NCBI GenBank assembly: GCA_018388625.1
Contig: CP074402.1
Coordinates: 5,456,001 to 5,520,000 of the forward strand
Source: Nocardiopsis eucommiae
GTDB lineage: Bacteria; Actinomycetota; Actinomycetes; Streptosporangiales; Streptosporangiaceae
DNA: 64,000 nt
Direction: 5' to 3'
Below, piece after piece: positions 59,390 through 64,000 of the stretch; within the stretch, counting starts at the first letter, position 1, and each line of letters starts with the position of its first letter. The translations under genes and the position numbers were made by a program. A model generated the notes under the pieces. That model did no database searches, was not told the origin of the DNA, and saw only the letters and a list, made by a program, of their open reading frames with translations.

Positions 59390-59426
59390 ACGGGGGCACG
59401 CCCGAACCGCTCGGACGCGCCCCCGT
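59390..59426 (-). terminator. Terminator of the alanine/sodium symporter gene
   Basis: ACGGGGGC (59390-59397) pairs with GCCCCCGT (59419-59426), ten bases beyond the stop. Confidence 0.5.
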
Positions 59427-59436
59427 CGGCCCTCGG

Positions 59437-60936
59437 TCAGGAGGAGAGCCCCTCCTTCTCCCGGACCTCGGCGTCCTCGGCCGGCTCCCAGCACTCCACC
59501 CCGCGCACGTCCGGCATCCGGTCCCTGGTGAAGACCGGGTCCAGGCCCTGCTTGCGCTGGTCCGTGTAGTCCTTGAGCAGACGGCAGGCGATCACCGTCA
59601 GCGGGGTGATGGCGATCAGGTTGACCAGCGCCATCATGCCCATCGTGGTGTCCGCCAGGGTCCAGATCAGGTCGATCGAACCCAGCGACCCCAGGAAGGT
59701 GGCGACGAGGAAGACGACCTTGTAGCCGAACAGCACGTTCCCGTTGCCGGTCAGGTACTCGATGTTGGACTCGCCGTAGTAGTAGTTGCCGAGCACCGAG
59801 GTGAACGCGACCAGGAAGATGATGAGGGTCATGAGGTGCAGCGCCCAGGGCCCGAGCATGGACATCAGGGCCATCTGGGTGAGGTCGCCCTCCAGGGTGC
59901 CGTCGAGCGTCCCCTGGTAGCCGAGCAGGACGATGAAGGCGGTCACCGAGCAGACCACCAGGGTGTCCAGGTAGACGCCGAGGGTCTGCACCAGGCCCTG
60001 CTTGACCGGGTGCGAGACCGAGGCGCTGGCCGCCGCGTTCGGCGCGGAACCGAGACCGGCCTCGTTGGAGAACATGCCCCGCCGCACGCCCTGGATGATC
60101 ACCACGCCCAGAGCGGCCGCCGCGAACTCGCCCAGGCCGAACGCGTTCTGGATGATCGAGGCGAACATGCCCGGCACGAGCTGCCAGTTCAGCGCCATGA
60201 CGATCAGACCGATGACGATGTACAGCCCGGCGAAGAAGGGGATGAGCGCCTGCGCGGTGTTGGCGATCCGTCGGACGCCGCCGAAGATCACCAGGGCGGT
60301 GAGGACCACCAGCAGGGCACCCACGATCGCGGAGAACAGCAGGTTGGTCTCGGCACCGAGCTCACCGGCGGAGTTGGCGATCGTGTTGGTGATGGTGTTG
60401 CTCTGCACCGCGTTGAACACCATCGGGAAGGTGATGATGAGGATGATCGCGAAGACCACGGCGAGCCAGCGCTGCCCCAGGCCGCGCTCGATGTAGTAGG
60501 CGGGCCCGCCCCGGTACCCCGCCGAGTGGCGGACCTTGTACAGCTGCGCGAGCGTGGACTCCACGAAGCTCGCGCCACAGACCACCAGCGCCATCGCCCA
60601 CATCCAGAAGACCGCTCCGGGACCTCCCAGGGAGATGGCGATCGAGACGCCGATGATGTTGCCCGTGCCGATCCGGGCCGCGGCCGAGATGAAGAAGGCC
60701 TGGAGCGAGGAGACCGCCTTCTTGCCGTCGGGCGCGACCTCGGGCTTGCTCTTCAGCACCCGGAACATCTCCGGGAACAGTCGGAACTGCACGAGCCCGC
60801 TCCGGACGGTGATGTACACGCTCACCACGATCAGGAGCGGGATCAGGACCCACGCCCAGAAGAAGTCGTCGTTGAAGGTGCCGATCGCGTCCGTGACGCG
60901 GGCGTCGAGGGTGGGTACTGCGTCTGCCAGTAGCAC
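59437..60936 (-). CDS. Alanine or glycine:cation symporter (AGCS family)
   Basis: 499 residues, intact. About eleven helices. AGCS signature regions: FISAAARIGTGNIIGVSIAISLGGPGAVFWMW, SAGYRGGPAYYIERGLG, RRGMFSNEAGLGSAPNAAASA and GNYYYGESNIEYL. It imports alanine or glycine with Na+. The GTG at 60936 (VLLADAVPTL) is the likely start; the AGGAG upstream is rather far. Monocistronic. Confidence 0.93.
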   Translation of the reverse strand: MLLADAVPTLDARVTDAIGTFNDDFFWAWVLIPLLIVVSVYITVRSGLVQFRLFPEMFRVLKSKPEVAPDGKKAVSSLQAFFISAAARIGTGNIIGVSIAISLGGPGAVFWMWAMALVVCGASFVESTLAQLYKVRHSAGYRGGPAYYIERGLGQRWLAVVFAIILIITFPMVFNAVQSNTITNTIANSAGELGAETNLLFSAIVGALLVVLTALVIFGGVRRIANTAQALIPFFAGLYIVIGLIVMALNWQLVPGMFASIIQNAFGLGEFAAAALGVVIIQGVRRGMFSNEAGLGSAPNAAASASVSHPVKQGLVQTLGVYLDTLVVCSVTAFIVLLGYQGTLDGTLEGDLTQMALMSMLGPWALHLMTLIIFLVAFTSVLGNYYYGESNIEYLTGNGNVLFGYKVVFLVATFLGSLGSIDLIWTLADTTMGMMALVNLIAITPLTVIACRLLKDYTDQRKQGLDPVFTRDRMPDVRGVECWEPAEDAEVREKEGLSS

Positions 60937-61065
60937 GGCGGTGGGGCTCCTTCGCTCCAAACAGGGACAACCGCCGACCCATGCCCCGAAACGGGCACGG
61001 AACACCATCCGGAGCGCACTGTACCCGGATGGTGACTCTTCCGTTATTCGGTCGTCCCGACCGCG

Positions 61066-61352
61066 TCACCCCTCGTGAACGAGGTCCGCGTACTCCGGGT
61101 TGCGCTCGAGGAAGGCGCGGGCGAAGGGGCAGACGGGCACGATCCGCAGCCCCCGCTCCCGGATCTCGTCCAGGGACCGGCGCATCAGCTCGCTGGCCAC
61201 CCCCGCCCCTCGACGGCGGACTCCACCTCCACGTGCGGCAGGGCCAGGACCCCCTCGGAGATGAGGTGGTAGGCGGAGAAGCCGACCACCCTGCCGTCGG
61301 CGCTCACCTCGTAGCGCGATCGTTCCGGCACGTCGACGACGGACAACTCCAT
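61066..61352 (-). CDS. Short GNAT-type acetyltransferase, YjdJ-like (one probable deletion)
   Basis: About 95 residues: DVPERSRYEVSADGRVVGFSAYHL, ALPHVEVESAVEGRGAGVASELM, LRIVPVCPFARAFLERNPEYADLV. This is the minimal GNAT_acetyltr_2/YjdJ fold with the AVEGRGAG cofactor loop and the conserved VCPFARAFLERNPEY end. The frame changes at about 61208 (VEGRG). ATG 61352 has GGGGAAG upstream. Substrate unknown. Confidence 0.85.
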
Positions 61353-61461
61353 GGCCACTTCCCCTGACTCGTGCGTGTCGCACGCGCGTGGCGCGCGCGT
61401 CGTGGGCCCCACAGGATGTCATGTTCCCTGCCGGACCCGCCCACGCACACCCCTCCGGGGT

Positions 61462-62399
61462 TCAGTGCCCCCCGAGGTGGGGGTCGGTGACGCCGCCGGG
61501 GCACGCCAGGGCGTCGATGTCCCACCCCAGCCTCCCCGCCCCGGCCCGGTAGGCGCTCTCCAGGAACCCGAGGACCGCCGCACGGGGATCGGGGTGCTCA
61601 CGGGCGTCGGCGTAGCGCAGCAGTGCCAGGTGTCCGTGGCCGCTGGGCCGCCACTCCGCCTCGACGGGGCTGAGCGGCTCCTGGGTGAGCCCCTCCGGTT
61701 CGGGGGCCGCGTAGGCGTAGAAGCAGGGTTCGGGGACGTCGTCGTCACCGAACCAGAAACCGAAGCTGACCACCTCGCGCGAGTAGGCCTCGCGCACCAG
61801 TGCGCCCGCCTGCCTCGGCTGGTCGATCGGGTGCGGTGAGAAGCGGGTGACGGCGATGTCGAACGTGTGCCAGAAGTGGTGCACCGGGCTGGTCTTGCCG
61901 GAGAAGGAGGACGCGAACTCCTCCAGCACGAGGTTCACCTGGCTCAGGATCCGCCAGTACCGGTTGGCGTGCTCGGGCACGTAGGTGGCGTGCTGGACGT
62001 CCTCCGCGAAGGGGCGGCCGGTGTCCGGGAGGTCGAAGGGGTGGCCAGCGGGACACTGCCGTCCACGCCCAGGCTGTCCAGGGCCGACTGGAACTGGAGG
62101 TAGAACGAGGACACGGTGTGCCCCTGGAGCGGGAAGCTCGCGGTGTGCCCCTCCAGGTTCGACGCCACCAGCTCGTGACGGACGAAGTCGAAGTCCACCG
62201 TGAAGACCGGGTTGCCGTCCACCAGCCCCATCGGGCGGGACGTCACGCCCGTGCCGGTCAGGTGGAAGGGCACGTGCCACCAGTGGTTGCGGCGGGGACT
62301 GTGGGCCAGCCGGACCTTGCCGACGATCTGCTCGAAGCGGTGCAGGGTCTGCTTGGTGTCGTACCACTCGTCGAGCGGCAACGCGGGGAACAGCTCCAT
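61462..62399 (-). CDS. DUF5996-family protein (one probable deletion)
   Basis: About 312 residues. Start LPLDEWYDTKQTLHRFEQIVGKVRL, then NHWWHVPFHLTGTGVTSRPM, HTFDIAVTRFSPH, REVVSFGFWFGDD and FYAYAAPEPEGL. A conserved bacterial family of unknown function; no catalytic motif can be named. The frame changes near 62040. ATG 62399 has AGGAGAA upstream. It follows narI after 74 bases in the same direction but is probably not part of nitrate respiration. Confidence 0.82.
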
Positions 62400-62473
62400 G
62401 GTGACGGTTCTCCTGGTCTGGTCACGTGGCGGCGCGTTCGCGCGGCGCCCGGGCGCGTCGTGGACCGGCCGGT

Positions 62474-63232
62474 TCACCAGCCCCGGCGGGCGGTACGCAC
62501 CGCCTGTCCGGAGGCGGGCGAGTGCGGGTCACGCGTGCGGTAGAGGACGTAGGGACGGAACAGGTAGCCGATCGGCGCGCTGAACGCGTGCACGAGCCGG
62601 GTGAACGGCAGCAGCGCGAACAGGGCCAGGCCCATGAGCGCGTGCAGCTTGTAGGGAGCCTCGGCGGCCGCCATCGCGGCCACGTCCGGTCGCAGGATCC
62701 AGATCGACCGGAACCACGGCGACACCGTCTCCCGGTAGTCGCCGGAGTGCCCGCCCGCGAGCGCCACCCCGGCGAAGTAGACGGTCATGCCCAGGCCGGT
62801 CACGATGGCCAGCACCAGGACCACGTACATGAGCTTGTCGTTGCGGGTGGTGGCGCTGAAGACCGGTCCGGTGGTGCGCCTGCGCCAGATGAGCAGGGTG
62901 ATCCCGGCGAGCGTGCACACGCCCGCCACGATCCCCATCGACAGCGCGACGACGTGGTACGCGGTGTCGGAGACGCCCAGCGCCCTGGTCCACGTGTCCG
63001 GGACCAGCAGGCCCACCACGTGCCCGACGATCACCACGAGCAGGCCGAAGTGGAAGAGCGGGCTGCCGATCCGCAGCAGGCGGGACTCGTACAGCTCCGA
63101 GGAACGGGTGGTCCAGCCGAACCGGTCGTAGCGGTAGCGCCACACCAGCCCTCCCACCACGAGCACCAGCACCACGTACGGCAGCACGCCCCACAGGACG
63201 AGGTCGACCGGCCCCGTCGACCCGGAGCTCAC
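62474..63232 (-). CDS. narI: Respiratory nitrate reductase gamma subunit (cytochrome b)
   Basis: 252 residues, intact. Five helices with the heme-ligand histidines: SPLFHFGLLVVIVGHVVGLL near the start, and KLHALMGLALFALLPFTRLVHAFSAPIGY near the end. NarI passes electrons from menaquinol to NarH. GTG 63232 overlaps the narJ stop as GTGA. The end ASGQAVRTARRGW lacks further domains. Confidence 0.95.
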   Translation of the reverse strand: MSSGSTGPVDLVLWGVLPYVVLVLVVGGLVWRYRYDRFGWTTRSSELYESRLLRIGSPLFHFGLLVVIVGHVVGLLVPDTWTRALGVSDTAYHVVALSMGIVAGVCTLAGITLLIWRRRTTGPVFSATTRNDKLMYVVLVLAIVTGLGMTVYFAGVALAGGHSGDYRETVSPWFRSIWILRPDVAAMAAAEAPYKLHALMGLALFALLPFTRLVHAFSAPIGYLFRPYVLYRTRDPHSPASGQAVRTARRGW

Positions 63233-63954
63233 CGCGGTCGCCTGGTCACGTCGGTCAGGGGCAGCGGGACCCGGGGGCGCGCGCCGTAGGGCTCCATGCC
63301 CACGTCCTCGGCGGGAGGCCCCTGCTGGGCCAGCAGGCGCACGCGCTCCTCGTCCGCGCGGCGGGGCGCCGGCAGCGTGTGCCGGACCGCGTCGACCACC
63401 CGCGCGTAGGGCGTGCCGTGCTCCTCCAGGGACCGGGAGAGCAGGTCCAGGCCCGAGCGGAAGTCCACCAGCAGCTCCTGCCCGGCCTCGGCGTCCCCCC
63501 GGGCCGCGAACTCCAGCATGACCGCCAGGTGGTCCGGCAGCTCGCGGGCGTGCACCCGCCACCCCGCCTCGCGGTAGACCCGCTTGATCTCGGCCAGCGC
63601 GTGGCCCCGGCGCCGGGTGTCGCCGTCGGTGTAGTAGGTCATGTGGAGCGCGCGGCGGCGGCGCAGGTCGAACACGTCCACGTAGTGTTCGGCCAGTTCC
63701 AGTTCGGGCGTGCTGGAGGCGTGTTCGCAGAACTCCAGCAGGAGGGTCCGGGGCTGGCCCTTCGGCAGTTCGGCGACGGCGCGCGCGGCCAGCGGGAGCC
63801 GTTCGAAGAAGAGGGCGTCCGGGTAGCCGAGCAGGACGGACGCCGCCTGGTGGGTGACCGCCCGGGCGTGCGCCCTGCGTGCCTCCCGGCCGGCGCCGAG
63901 CCAGCCCGTGCGCCCCGGGCCGTCCGGGTCGCGGCCGTCCTGGCTCGGGATCAC
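63229..63954 (-). CDS. narJ: Nitrate reductase molybdenum cofactor assembly chaperone
   Basis: 241 residues, intact. All-helical chaperone needed to mature NarG. Diagnostic segments: VTHQAASVLLGYPDALFFERLPL, YVDVFDLRRRRALHMTYYTDGDTRRRG, and LPDHLAVMLEFAA. GTG 63954 overlaps a TGA in the frame of the gene to the right. Order narH-narJ-narI is standard, all translationally coupled. Confidence 0.94.
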   Translation of the reverse strand: MIPSQDGRDPDGPGRTGWLGAGREARRAHARAVTHQAASVLLGYPDALFFERLPLAARAVAELPKGQPRTLLLEFCEHASSTPELELAEHYVDVFDLRRRRALHMTYYTDGDTRRRGHALAEIKRVYREAGWRVHARELPDHLAVMLEFAARGDAEAGQELLVDFRSGLDLLSRSLEEHGTPYARVVDAVRHTLPAPRRADEERVRLLAQQGPPAEDVGMEPYGARPRVPLPLTDVTRRPR

Positions 63955-64000
63955 CGGGCGGGCGCCGAGGCCCTCGCCGGAGACGCCCCCGTGCCGTCGG
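63951..64000 (-). CDS. narH: Probable 3' end of narH (rest outside window)
   Basis: The TGA at 63953-63951 overlaps the narJ GTG. The open frame running off the right edge ends DGTGASPARASAPAR. Assignment rests on the expected narGHJI order only; the sequence itself is too short to identify, and a lost base in the GGGGG nearby could alter the frame. Confidence 0.4.
   Translation of the reverse strand, partial: DGTGASPARASAPAR

Overview
The window is about 72% GC by eye, with GTG/TTG starts and strong third-position G/C bias. Gene content includes a mycobacterial-type prpR/prpD/prpC methylcitrate locus, a PknG/GlnX/GlnH relay, a CYP157-like P450 and LuxR-type two-component pairs. This points to an actinomycete, most likely Nocardiopsaceae (Nocardiopsis or a relative). 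That placement is an inference from gene content. It looks chromosomal: no phage, plasmid, CRISPR, rRNA or tRNA was seen, and one MITE-like element was found.

Sequence quality matters for reading everything else. About 27 otherwise intact protein genes change frame one to four times, and almost every change equals one missing base inside a G or C run. Restoring those bases gives full-length conserved proteins (for example exactly 466 residues for glutamate decarboxylase). I treat these as single genes with probable sequencing or assembly deletions, not pseudogenes, and residue counts assume the repair.

Layout. 1-6.8 kb: prpR, an intervening hicBA toxin-antitoxin pair, prpD, prpC, and an O-methyltransferase. 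6.9-9.2 kb: a secreted GH64 glucanase and two paralogous small membrane proteins. 9.3-14.2 kb: a valine-degradation operon (mmsA, acyl-CoA dehydrogenase, 3-hydroxyisobutyryl-CoA hydrolase, mmsB) behind a cobalamin riboswitch. Valine breakdown ends in propionyl-CoA, which prpC/prpD consume. 14.3-27 kb: MFS transporter, TetR regulator, a BNR-propeller/MoaD pair, DUF418 protein, a NarL-type two-component system, an alcohol dehydrogenase, an unusual zinc-finger SDR, idi, a ComEA-like protein and a HAD enzyme.

27.1-36.7 kb: a six-gene operon on the minus strand (coiled-coil protein, PknG-like kinase, zinc-ribbon PP2C-VWA fusion, zinc-ribbon FHA protein, GlnX-like membrane protein, GlnH-like lipoprotein). 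It looks like an enlarged version of the mycobacterial amino-acid-sensing PknG pathway. 36.9-39.3 kb: a small HhH protein, a 182-bp inverted-repeat element that supplies the stop codons of both flanking genes, a P-loop kinase, and a macrolide-type glycosyltransferase behind a WblC-like promoter and an apparently leaderless 8-codon upstream ORF.

39.4-52.6 kb: HdeD-like protein, gltA, prfC, TetR/acyl-CoA dehydrogenase pair with operators, NmrA-like protein, a second two-component system, glutamate decarboxylase and a receptor Ser/Thr kinase. 52.8-64 kb: two overlapping P450 genes, a CsoR-type copper operon (copZ, small membrane protein, copA), acetyltransferases, an alanine/sodium symporter, a DUF5996 protein, and the end of a respiratory nitrate reductase operon (narH end, narJ, narI).
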